64,000 bases of DNA. Source: Alisma plantago-aquatica (taxonomy: Eukaryota; Streptophyta; Magnoliopsida; Alismatales; Alismataceae). The notes under the pieces were generated by a model. That model had not been told where the DNA came from, made no database searches, and worked only from the letters and a program-made list of their open reading frames with translations. Where the stretch lies: contig OY856412.1 in assembly GCA_963693085.1 (NCBI GenBank), forward strand, positions 1,129,070,744 to 1,129,134,743. The letters are read 5' to 3'. Below, one piece after another: positions 1 to 10,425 of this stretch. The position numbers were made by a program, and so were the translations under genes. Each line of letters begins with the position of its first letter. Within the stretch, counting starts at the first letter, position 1.

Positions 1-134
1 ACTTAAAGATTTTTGGATCTCCCGATGACCTCAAGCGTGAGCAATGGAGAACATTACCAAAATCCCATTCCTAGTCACCATCCCCTAGAGGTGCTTTGGA
101 ACTCCAGATCTGGAGTGTTCCTCCAATGCTCAAT
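1..134. other. Left flank of copia element A, with target duplication
   Basis: This is the sequence into which copia element A inserted. TCAAT at 130-134 recurs at 6839-6843, directly after the element, so the ancestral locus read from here straight into position 6844. No ORF, RNA or known repeat is recognised in these 134 bases. Confidence 0.6.
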
Positions 135-1214
135 TGTTGAATAAAATTTAGGTTTTTATGTCGTTACATGTAACAATGACATATGCAATGAATTAACAAT
201 TACATGCTTGTTCTAGATAAGAATCATAAGAATAAATAATGCAAGAGAAAGTAAACTGAGTTAGGAACCTGACCAGATCATTCATTGAAAAACAAACACA
301 TTTCACTTAAAGAAATATGCACTACACAGTCCTCTAGGAAAGGCGATGTTCTCCCAGTTGACCCAGTCACAAACCTGAAGAGAAGCACCACACTTTCACA
401 AATGACGAACATAGCATAAGAACAGATGCACCATCACCAATGCAACCCAGCAACCACAGGAACCATTGCCTGACATGTTGCATCTTGAAGGAAGAGGGTG
501 AAAGACTTTGTCGCTTCCATGAGAGAGATCTCCAAGTGACAAGTAGGAGAAAAGACAACAAACTTTGGGATTAGGGCTCACAAAACACTCGCATGAACGA
601 CTGATGGATGTGTTCAAAAGATATCTTTAACCCTAATGATCACAGGCGTATTTATAGCCTTACACACCCCACTAATCCTATTCCTATTAAGACGTGACCA
701 CTTGGTTGCTCTTGTACACATTGTGAAAAAATCTACAAAAGAGACACTTTCCTAGTAGGATTAATAAATCCGAATAGGAAAGAACCAATTAATTAAATGA
801 ATAATTAATTATGTAGCTGTATCCTATTGTTAAAAGAAGACAGAAGATGGAAGACATTCTATACAATCCACAATCCACAATCTACAATTCACAATCCACA
901 AGCCACAAGCCCGTGCCTGACTTGGCCAGGAGAGGCGAGGCGTGGCACGGCGTGCGTGCATGCATGCGTGTGTGTTTTGGTCACCACCCCCACCAAGGAG
1001 GTGAGCATACCCTCCTATTAGGAACCCTTAGACACTAGTGCCCCATGTGATCCTACAAATAAGGACCACAAAAGTTCTAGGAGTGAGTAATATGGGATAA
1101 AACTTCTTTGCCATTTTCACTAGAGACAAAACTACTTTTCTCACATGTACTAGGTGCACTACATTGGGCTTAACCCATGCTAGAACCATGGCTATAACAA
1201 CCATTTCTCTAACA
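135..1214 (-). repeat. 3' LTR of copia element A
   Basis: This 1080-bp LTR is matched by 5777-6838. Read on the minus strand it begins TGTTAGAGAAATGG and ends at the TG-complement 135-136. A short-period CCACAAT-type repeat lies at about 863-908; the other LTR has a longer version at 6457-6498. Small ORFs inside it are not conserved between the two copies and were not called. Confidence 0.9.
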
Positions 1215-1230
1215 ATACCCCACAAAGTCC
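1215..1230 (-). other. Polypurine tract of copia element A
   Basis: Directly next to the left LTR, the minus strand reads GGACTTTGTGGGGTAT and then the LTR start TGTTAGAG. A G-rich tract in this place primes plus-strand DNA synthesis in LTR elements, and it fixes the element's orientation. Confidence 0.65.
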
Positions 1231-1739
1231 AATGTGTAGTGCGCTCTGCCATTCAGTCCTCCATACTATGCTTTCAACAGATACCTTTTGGTTTGAATCT
1301 ACTTAAATTATCCAACTTTGACTCCCGTAGGAACCAAGTGAACAAAAGTCTTGAACCTGAACCATGGGTACAAGAGTATAGGTTGGTAACAACACAATAA
1401 AGAAATGGTAGAAAAAAAAAATGCATTAAGGCCATGCATACAAAAAATATATCATGATTGATATAAGAGAACAACCCAATTCTCCTGTTGCGGCCTACAC
1501 AACATCAATCACTTAGTTGGAGTCTCCAAGGATGTACTTCTAACATCCTATCCTAAGACTTGACACCATTAAGAGACTAATCTCTTACTAACTTACAATC
1601 ATGACAGTGATAGGTTTCCAGGAGATAGACACATAGATGCTAGAAGCATCAAACAAGAATACATACCATCATCTGATTCACCCGACAACTTGCTGCTACC
1701 ACATTGAACCCAATTTGTGGGATCTCCACTCTTTTGGGT

Positions 1740-2433
1740 TGGATTTCTACTTCCTGCAAATCTATAGGGGTTTCAGTTCCATCCCCAACCTAGATTTTTT
1801 CACTAAAGCCAAGGTAAGCCCTTTAGTGAAAGGATCAACTGTATTATCTTTGGTACCTACGTAGTCCACAACCACGACCCCATTAGACACTAACTCCCTT
1901 ATAGATTTCAATCTGACTTGGATATGTCTACGCTATTTTTTATTGTACTAGGAACTCTTTATCTTAGAAATAGTTGTAGTGCTATCACAGTGAATTGAAA
2001 TTGTAGGAAGCAGATTTCTTACCATAGGTAAATTGGATATAAGTCCATGTAGCCATTCAGCTTCCAATCTAGTTTCATCTAAAGCACACAACTCTACTTC
2101 AAAAGTGGATCGAGACAATATGGTCTGTTTCTTAGACCTCTAAGAAACAACTCCTCCTTCCAATAGGAATACATATCCTGAGACACCATTACTCCCATAA
2201 TTCATGCAAATCCAGCTTGCATCACTATATCCTTCGACTACAGAAGGATGTTTACCATAATGCAGCCCAAGGGAACAAGTTCCCTTGATATACCTCAGAA
2301 CTCTATCAAGAGCTTCCCAATAGGTCTTGTCAGGACAACTGGTGTATCTACTTAACTTGCTCATGACAAACACAATGTCTGGACGTGTGCAATTCATAAG
2401 ATACATCAAACTTTTGATATATGAGAGTATCAT
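1740..2433 (-). pseudogene. copia RNase H domain (element A)
   Basis: This is the C-terminal part of the copia polyprotein. The stretch 2140-2433 reads like the RT/RNase H junction of copia elements: an MNCTRPDI block, RVLRYIKGT, and EGYSDASW with the catalytic Asp of the SDA motif. It continues with stops to about 1740, where VDPFTKGL matches the usual end of the polyprotein. It is in a different frame from the RT segment to its right, and stops near 2140 and 1930 break it. The assignment rests on family motifs read by eye. Confidence 0.8.
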
Positions 2434-2439
2434 AATTGA

Positions 2440-3728
2440 GACAGTGGAACCCCAGTCTCATTCTTGAACAAGGCCTTGGATGAATCATATGGAGTCTTAA
2501 CAGATTTACATGATCTATACTCAAACCTCTCCAGTATATTCTCAACATAGTGAGACTATGAGAGAGTTATACCACCAGTAGACCTAATGATTTTAAGCCC
2601 TAAAATCACATCAGTGACACCCATATTCTTCATCTCAAACTTGCTACACAAGAATGACTTTGTCTCATTTACTACTTTCATATCAGAACCAAAAAGTAGG
2701 ATATCATCCACGTATAAGCATAACAAAATGAATCCATCATTGACAAATTTTTAGTAGAGACACTTATCAACTTTATTAGAAACAAAGACGAACGATGATA
2801 TCACATAATCAAACTTCTCATGCCATTTCTTAGGGGCTTGTTTCAAGCCATATAATGACTTAACAAGTTTACACACTTTGGACTCATTCCCACAACCCAC
2901 AAATCCCTCAAGTTGTTCCATATATATCTCTTCCTGATGATCACCATGTAAGAACACAGTCTTCACATCCATCTGATGGATATAGAGATTATAAATGGAA
3001 GCTAATGCCATAAGCACTCAGATTGTGGTTGTACGGGAAATAGGTGAATAGGTATCAAAATAATCTATTCCTTCCCTTTGTGTGTAACCCTTAGCAACTA
3101 ACCTAGCCTTATACTTATTGATTGTCATGTCTTCATTAAGTTTCTTCTTAAAGATCCATTTGCAACTGACTGCAGAACAACCAGGAGGCAAATCCACCAA
3201 TTCCCAAGTTCCATTTGAGAGAATTGATTGGATTTCATCATTAATGAATTCTTTCCAAAACTTATCTTCTGAAGATTCCATAGCTTTCTTGAAAGTGACA
3301 TGATCATCCTCAACATTATAAGTGAGAAACTCACTTCCAAAGTCCTTGTATGTCCCAAACCATTTACTTCTCCTTGATTCAACTATTTCTTTAGAATCAT
3401 TAGATTTAGAAATAGCTTGTTCTGAGTCGCCCCTCACATTTGTCATCCTTTCCAAGTGCTTGGGAATGGAACATGTGGTGAATGAATCATCTTGAGATGC
3501 TTCATTAGGCACACTAGATTGAATGGGAAACACATCCTCAAAGAATGTAGCATTATGTAATTCCACAATTGTATTTACCTCAATGCCAGAGATATCAGAT
3601 TTTACAATCAAGAATCTGTAGGCATAACTTGTCTCTCCATACCCCAAGAATATGACATCAACTATTTTTGGCCCCAATTTCTTCCTTTTGTGTTCAAGGA
3701 AAAGTACCTTAGCAAGGAACCCCCACAC
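2440..3728 (-). pseudogene. copia integrase end and reverse transcriptase (element A)
   Basis: The frame 3018-3728 starts in the integrase C-terminal region (FLGYGETSYAYR, a variant of the copia FLGY motif). It then enters RT with WELVDLPPG, CKWIFKKK and KARLVAKGYTQ. The next segment, 2751-3017, carries MDVKTVFLHG and CKLVKSLYGLKQAPKKW. After a frameshift near 2745 the active-site block YVDDILLFGS follows, with YVDD encoded by 2703-2714 on the minus strand. These are the RT blocks in order, and the two catalytic Asp residues are still present. At least two frameshifts and a stop separate the pieces, so no functional protein can be made. Confidence 0.88.
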
Positions 3729-4899
3729 TCAAAGATATTCGAGACTCAATTTTCTTCCTCTCCATAACTCAAAAGGACTACTCTCTACATGTTTATGAGG
3801 AACTATATTCATAATATGGCAAGCCGTATTCAAAGCTTCCCCCCCATGAAGTTGGGTAGACTTGAGGTTTGAATTAAAGAATTAACTATATCTATTAGGG
3901 TTCAGTTTTTACGTTCAACTATCCCATTAGACAACGGTGAATAAGGAGCGGTAACCTCATGAACTATACCATGTGATTGGAAAAATTCCAAAAACAAGTT
4001 CGAGGTGTATTCTCCTCTCCCATCTGACCTTAATCATTCAAGTATTTTTCCGATTTGAGTTTCAACTTATTTCTTATTAATTTTAAATTTATCCAATACC
4101 TCATCTTTACTTCTAAGTAAAAAGACATAACAATATATACCCACATCGTCAATAAAAGTTACAAAATAACATTTTTTAACCCTAGTAGCAATTCCATTAA
4201 ATTCACAGATATCCGTATGCACTAAATCCAAAATTTATGAATTCCTATTCACAGAATGAAAAGGCTTCCTAGGCAGTTTAGCTTGCACACATATTTCACA
4301 TTTATTATTGCTAATTTCATATTTAGGGATTCAATTTAGATTCATCATACACTTCATTGAGGCAACATTAACATGTCCCAAATGTGAATGCCAAACGTCA
4401 GATGATATAAGATTCATGCATACAAAACTATAATCATTCAAATTTAAAATAGAATTTGAAACAAGCTCAACATGAATCTTAAATAAGTTCTCTACATCAC
4501 ATAAATACCCCTTGCCAAAAAATAATGAATCATGAAGGCATGTAATAATAGCCTTATTACATTTGCAATCTATTCTATAACCTTCCCTAACTAAAATTAC
4601 GCCACTAAGGATATTGCTTCGAATGATTGGAACATGTATGACCCTATGAAGAGTCAACACCTTCCCTGATGGGAACTTCAAGTCCACCTATCCTTCGCCT
4701 TTGAATTCTATAGAGCTAGAATCGCCCAAAGTCACAAACCGACCTCGAGAGGCCTGGTAAGACACAAACAGGGACTAATTAGTGCACACATGTACATTAG
4801 CCCCAGTGTCAATTATCCAATAAAGTGGTTCAAAAATAGAAAGGATTTCAGGTTTAATAGACACATACCCATCATTGAGGTTCAAGGATGTAGTCATCA
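3729..4899 (-). pseudogene. copia protease and integrase core (element A)
   Basis: Reading right to left, the minus strand shows the aspartic protease motif DTGA (codons at 4799-4810) followed by the GAG-pre-integrase region at 4331-4687, which ends in WHSHLGHVN. Then comes an integrase zinc-binding segment (CEICVQAKLPRKPF) and the core with VTFIDD and YSPLSNGIVERKN. The last motif includes the Glu of the D,D35E triad. Several in-frame stops (such as after MMNLN) and one frameshift before 3728 break the frame. The order protease, integrase, RT is diagnostic of copia rather than gypsy. Confidence 0.82.
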
Positions 4900-5741
4900 T
4901 GTTGACCACAACCTCCTCAATTGCAGATATGACAACTTTATTTGCCTTCTTAGAAGGGCAATCCTTGTTTCAGTGGCCAACCTGTCCATAAGTCCAACAA
5001 GGATTGTTCTTCGGTTTCTTGTGGATCTTGGCCTTAGGTTTAAGTGCATTCTTAGTTTTCTTATCTTTGGTGGTTTTAGTAGTAGTAAAATTAATAGTTG
5101 GTTTTGCATCAGTAGGTACCTTGACCGTCTTCTCCTTTAAGTGTTCTTCTTGTATGTTTATATTCATCATTAGTTCTTCCATTGAATGTGTCCCTTTGCG
5201 GAGCTTCAAAGACATACCAAATGATTTCCATGACTTTGAGAACTTTTCTTTGATAGACATAACAACGAACTTCTTAGGTAACACCATCTTGGCATCTGAG
5301 AGTTCATGAACTAGGAGTTGAAGATCTTGTGTTTGATAAGAAACAGACTTACCCTCTACCATATGAAACTTAAGAAATTTAGACACAATACTTTTCAGCA
5401 CCTTGGTTTTTAGTACTAAAATTCTTAATTAATGATTAATACAAAACTTTGGACATAGTGACAAGCGGCTTTGAGTAAGAGTCATACAACTTGTTATTTA
5501 AACCAAACATAATCAATCCGAGACATTTTTTGTCACCCTTCTTTCAATTAACAATTATATTTGCATTATCAAGAATTGTATCATCAGATTTAGGTTTGGT
5601 CTCTTCTAAGTAATGATCAAAACCCACAATATTCAACCAAATTTGCATCAGACTCTCTTAATGGGAAAAGTTGGTACCAGTAAATTTTTCAAGCATACTG
5701 CTGGTATCATTTTTATTTCCAGAACCACCCTAACCGACCAT
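4900..5741 (-). pseudogene. copia gag (element A)
   Basis: A start codon at 5741-5739 (minus) opens a gag-like reading with KFTGTNF near the N-terminus. The main surviving frame, 4970-5401, has the UBN2-type gag pattern (LLVHELSDAKMVLPKKF, then EELMMNINIQEE). It ends in a Lys-rich stretch and a zinc knuckle reading CWTYGQVGH, in which the second Cys of CxxC is replaced. A frameshift near 5405 and stops split it. The product would be the capsid/nucleocapsid precursor. Confidence 0.75.
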
Positions 5742-5776
5742 TGTTAATTAACGACATATACTGATTTCTTTAAGAA

Positions 5777-6838
5777 TTTTATATAAAATTTAGGTTTTTA
5801 CGTCGTTACATGAAATAATGACAGATGTAATGAATTAACGATTACAGTCCAGATCTAGATAAGAAGTAGAAGAATAAACAATGTAGGAGAAAGTAAACTA
5901 AGTTAGGAACCTAATCAGATCATTTGTTGAAAAACAAACACGTTTTACTTAAAGAAATCAACGCCACACAATCCTCTAGGACATGCGCTGTTCTCCCAGT
6001 CAACTCGGTCATGAACCTAAAGAGAAGCATCATGTTTGTGCAGACGATGAATGTAGCAGACGAACTGATGCACTACCACCAATGCAGCCCATGAACCGTA
6101 GGAACCACTGCCTGATAGGTTGCGTCTTGAAGGAAGAGGGTGAAAGACTTTGTCACTTCCAGGAGAGAGATCTTCAAGCGACAAGCAGTAGTGACGGCAG
6201 AAGATTCTGTGATTAGGGCTCGCAAAACACTCACACGAATGACTGATGACTGTGTTGGAAAGATATCTTTAACCCTAATGACCAGAGGAAATTTAGAGCC
6301 TTACCGCCCCATTAATCCTATCTCTGTTAAGATGTGACCACTCAGTTGCTCTTGTACACATCACTTTCCAGTTAGAATTATTAAATCCGAATACGAATAA
6401 TTAATTACGTAGTTGTATTCTAGTGAAAAAAGAAGATGGAAGATGGAAGACATTCTCCACAATCCACAATCCATAATCCACAATTCACAATCCACAAGCC
6501 CGAGCCTGAGCCCGAGCTCATACCTGTGCCCATGCCTAGCCCGGCCAGGCCAGACCAGACGTGGCATGACATGGCACGTGCGTGTGCATGCGTCTATGTT
6601 GTGGTCACCACCCCCACCAAGAAGGTGAAGATACCCTCCTCCTAGGACCCCTTGGATACTAGTGCCCCATGTGATCTTACAAATAAGGACCACAAAAGTT
6701 CTAGGAGTAAGTAATATGGGATAAAACTTCCTTGCCATTCACACTAGAGAAAAAACTAATTTTCTCACATGTACTAGCTACACTACATTGGGCTTAACCC
6801 ATGCTAGAACCATGGTTTTAGCAGACATTTCTCTAACA
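5777..6838 (-). repeat. 5' LTR of copia element A
   Basis: This 1062-bp repeat matches 135-1214. Its right end (CTCTAACA) is identical to that of the partner and is followed at once by the TCAAT duplication. The left end has mutated away from the TG terminus, and no clean tRNA-Met primer-binding site remains at 5745-5776. Repeated CCACAAT units lie at 6457-6498, followed by short GAGCC repeats. Confidence 0.88.
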
Positions 6839-8393
6839 TCAATGGCTACAAGATTGCAGCTTCAAGGCGCCAAAGCCTATCCGTCATGACGACCAGCTTC
6901 ATGACTTCTCTAGATTGGAGAGATGCACAAGGAGGGAAACCCCACATCTGACCATCTGCTCAACAGCAACCTCCACACTGTGATGCTTGTTTAGAAGGCT
7001 ATGTAGGTGACCACAATGATCCTCACAGCAAGGACATATTTATGACACTACCTTCCCCTTTTTTTGGGCTGGGACTTCATTTCTCCCTTTTGTACTTTCG
7101 AACCCCTTTTCCTCCACGCTGGCGGTGACTTTTGAGGGTAGCCAGGTCACAGAGAACCGCATCCCAAAATCAATGTCAAGCTGGAGGGATCAATGTTTTT
7201 CCATGAGAAATTGTGGTGACTACTTGAATCCTTGCTAGAGTTCTTCTCCATGGGGGCACCCTTATGTGCGAACTATATATGGAGAGCAGAGACTAGAGAG
7301 GATGACACAAGTAGAGCATGAGTGGGGTTGCGGGCGATGGAGATGAGGGTCGACCAGTTGATTGGATCCCACCCTAATAAGATCGCTAGCAAGATCCACT
7401 CTACCTGGCTCAATAAGGAGCACCCTAGACACACTGTTGCCTTAGGACTAAGATCTAATGACCAAAGAATTTTTGTGAAAAAGGTAAATATCTCAATTAA
7501 TGTAGAATCTTAGAAATATGATTAAAAATAGATCCCTTATCCTTTATATCCCCCAAAAATTTCTTTGGACTCAGAAAAATGTGTACTTTACTATGAAACC
7601 ACTAGAGTAGAGCTTTAAGGCCTTATTATTGATGGGTTTTTATCTATAAAATAATACATCTTTTAGAGTTCATTACATGAAAAATAGCAACTAATTAATA
7701 TTAATTCTTAGAAAATTCTTGTAGAACACTAATGATGATTGAAACCCATCAATAAACTATGATATGGGTTTTATTGATCTATATTAAGCCTTTTCTCATT
7801 AATTCCTAAATCAAATGTTTTAACACCATATTAATTCTACAAATTAGTACAAACATTAGAAAATTATGAAAATAAAAGCAGACCTAATTTATGACATCTA
7901 AGTTAGTAAAAAAATAGCAAAAACACATTTACTAAAAATTAAACCTAGGTTTGGCCTAAACCCTAATTTTGGACCTAACAATTTTAAGAATAATTATGAT
8001 CATATATTAATTATGCTCAATTATATTTAATAAGGTCATGGACTAAGTCTAGATGATTATGGATGTATGATGAATATCTAAACTCAAGTATATGGATATA
8101 ATTATATGACTTACTTTCTGGATGGAATATGTATGAATACTTGCTTGTACTACTTGCATAGAATTTCTTGGATGTATGTATATTATTGTACGCGTCTGCA
8201 TTGAAAACTAAGAACATTAAAGAAAGAAAAATGATGTGTAATTACTTATGGTGTCGTTTATCTCCCTATGAGAGAGGGAAATCATTAATGTTGACTAGCA
8301 CCTCCCTAATGGTACATGGTATACGGGGAGATCCCTAATGGTACAAGGTACGTGGGGAACATACAAAATAATATATGTGATATTGTGATAAGT
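6839..8393. other. Region between elements A and B
   Basis: The right TCAAT copy of element A (6839-6843) is followed by about 1.5 kb in which I recognise no gene. The first 650 bases are moderately GC-rich, with only short open frames (the longest is 63 codons at 7322-7513 and resembles nothing I know). The rest is AT-rich. The last five bases, TAAGT (8389-8393), are the left target duplication of element B. Confidence 0.5.
8303..8360. repeat. Two-copy 29-bp tandem repeat
   Basis: The unit beginning TCCCTAATGGTACA occurs at 8303-8331 and again at 8332-8360, with a few substitutions. It sits just outside the left end of element B. Confidence 0.6.
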
Positions 8394-8914
8394 TGATAAC
8401 ACCAAATTTTATGATGTTTTAGACTGTTATTCTGTTATCAAAACTGCCTTTTTAACTGTTTTCCTCTCTGTTTATATGTACTTTTGCAATAATTGGCCAA
8501 ATGACGCTCTTAATTCAATATTTCTGTATTTTGTAGTGTTTTCCTCCAATTTTGACCCATTTATCGTCAATAAGGCCGTCCCGGCTCACAAGCAAGTTCC
8601 ACCTACATCGGCCTTCCAGATGGCCGATAAGATCACTGCCCGACATGGTAAGCACAACACACTGACGCGTGACATGAGGATGCCGCACGAGAAGGAACTA
8701 GAGGCGATACGTCTTTTACTCGATAGGGAGCCGAGCTCGCCACGACAACAAAGCTTGTCACGCGACACAGCCACCCACCGGGGGGCGCCGCTCGTCACAT
8801 AACCGACAGCCGACATCCTTGTGTCGGGCGATACCGAAATCGGCCGTCCACTGACCGCAAACATAAGGGGGACACGTGGCGCCCTGAGCACCATAACTTC
8901 CCCCAACTGCTGCC

Positions 8915-8922
8915 TATAAATA
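8915..8922 (+). promoter_or_regulatory. TATA box in the 5' LTR of element B
   Basis: TATAAATA lies 521 bp into the LTR in a GC-rich setting (CTGCCTATAAATAACAGC). It is kept in the other LTR at 18514-18521. This is the expected position of the U3/R core promoter, with transcription probably starting about 30 bp downstream. Confidence 0.7.
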
Positions 8923-9185
8923 ACAGCTATAGGAAGCTGAAAAGACAGGTCGGAATGTTACGCAAGTCATCTCATGAAGGCTGCAAAGAGCGAGAGTATC
9001 ATGCCTCAGTGGTTGTAACGGGTGAAACTAGGTGAGCATTTCCCCATCCCGAGAGGGAGGGAATGGTTCACTTAGTGTCATCCTGAGCACCACTGCAGGC
9101 TGATATCGGCCGACATAATGTAGATACTGGATACAAGTGACTAATACTAGATGCACTTCATTTTATCCTGGCGCGATACTAACCC

Positions 9186-9342
9186 CGATACGTGTCACCC
9201 ATCGTGGCGTGCCGCCTAAGAGGGTGCCACCCGACATGACCGTATTGGGCCAGGGTTCTCGCACGATACAACACCCCATAACCGCATGCCGCCTGAGAGG
9301 GTGTACCACCCGACGCGGTCGTATCGGGCCAGGGGTCTGCCC
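9186..9342 (+). repeat. Tandem 78-bp units in the LTR of element B
   Basis: Two adjacent units each start with CGATAC and contain a GCCGCCTRAGAGGGTG core, a CCACCCGAC block and a GTATYGGGCCAGGGTCT-like block. Unit 1 is 9186-9263 and unit 2 is 9264-9342. The same pair is present in the right LTR at about 18785-18943, so the duplication predates this insertion. Confidence 0.8.
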
Positions 9343-10194
9343 AGTATCGGGCCGGAGGGTCAGCTGTAGCCTGTTGACCTTTTATGTCAAGAGGGCGACG
9401 TTTATCCTTTATTTCTGTCATTTATTTCTTTTATTTCCACAATGTAATCAAACCTTTATATGTTAACAGAATTAGAAGAGTTTAATTATCTGTTGCTTTA
9501 TGCTTGGTACCCTTGTTGGATGAATGCTATGTTTAATATCCGAACTCTAGCTTGTACGTTGGATCGCGTTTCGATTAGCTACCGAATCATATTTTCCCGT
9601 TGCAACAACCTTGAGAGAGGTGTTGTGGCTCTAGTGTTTGGTCCGATTCTGGAGTATGAGAGTGCCTGGAATTGGAGTTGCTTTAGTAACCTTGCCACTC
9701 TAATTTAAGTCCAGCAACCTTGAGAGGGGTGTTGATGCTTGGTTAGAGGTACCCGCTCTGAGAGGAGGGGTACAGGATGTTTCTGCTGCCTCTTGTTTTA
9801 TCAAAGTTTTCTCCTTGGTACCCTACTTTAGCTTTAGTATTATCTCTCTGTTTCTGTTGCATGAAAACCCCTAAAAACTGATACATGCCTAAAACCTTAA
9901 TCTTTCTCGTAGCTCCATTTGGAGATAGGGTTTTCTTTTGTTTTATCGATCTTGTTCTGCTGTTCCCTTTTTGGGAATTTTATCATCTCTTTACCTCTCT
10001 GCCGGAGTGTAGCGTGTCGATTATGAGTTCTCAACACTACCACCCTTGTCCCTATGTTCAAACCTATATATCTACTTTGACCCCATAAAAAAAGTTGCGG
10101 GGGCCTAGAAGGATTCATGTTATAAATGTAAAAGCTCGACTACCTCAAATCCGCCTCCAATTTTAGGACGCGCGATTTAGGCCGGTCAACTTTT

Positions 10195-10212
10195 TGGCGC
10201 CGTTTCCGGGGA
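10195..10212 (+). other. Primer-binding site of element B (tRNA-Asp type)
   Basis: Six bases after the LTR the sequence reads TGGCGCCGTTTCCGGGGA. This is one change from the tRNA-Asp complementary site typical of plant Athila-type elements. It marks the start of the internal region and confirms the plus orientation. Confidence 0.8.
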
Positions 10213-10425
10213 CAAGGCAGAATGACACTGTTGACGAATCCAAATCCACTAACTACACTCCCGTGCCTCAAGCTTAGAAATGAGCTTGACAACACCCTTT
10301 TCTTTTATTATTATTATTATTATTCTTTGCCTAAAAATTAATAATTCCATTTTCTAAAACTAGATTTCTTGTGCCATTTCAAGAACTCCAAAGGACAGTG
10401 ACCTGTTCTACCGACCACTGACACC

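Larger units (their letters stand above)
135..6838 (-). mobile_element. Ty1/copia LTR retrotransposon A, complete but degenerate
   Basis: The boundaries are set by two long direct repeats (135-1214 and 5777-6838), a TG...CA outline at the left copy, and a perfect 5-bp duplication TCAAT on both sides. The polypurine tract lies just right of the left LTR when read on the minus strand, so the element runs right to left. The internal region holds gag, protease, integrase, reverse transcriptase and RNase H in copia order, all on the minus strand. Several frameshifts and many stops interrupt the polyprotein, so the copy is dead. The LTRs differ at roughly 15% of positions over the stretch I compared by eye, which suggests an old insertion. 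The lineage within copia was not determined. Confidence 0.93.
8394..10188 (+). repeat. 5' LTR of element B
   Basis: This 1795-bp repeat begins TGATAACACC, ends CCGGTCA, and equals its partner at 17993-19787 in length. It contains a TATAAATA box at 8915-8922, two tandem 78-bp units at 9186-9342, several copies of a CGATAC/GTATCG motif, and an AT-rich 3' third. Short open frames (8476-8802, 9137-9466) are not preserved intact in both LTRs and are not called as genes. Confidence 0.95.

Noticed and set aside
7322..7513. 63-codon open frame between elements A and B as a possible host gene
   Set aside because: It is short, matches nothing I recognise, and the region shows no other coding features.
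10300..10325. TTA microsatellite after the primer site of element B
   Set aside because: Only about seven units and common in plant DNA; not informative.
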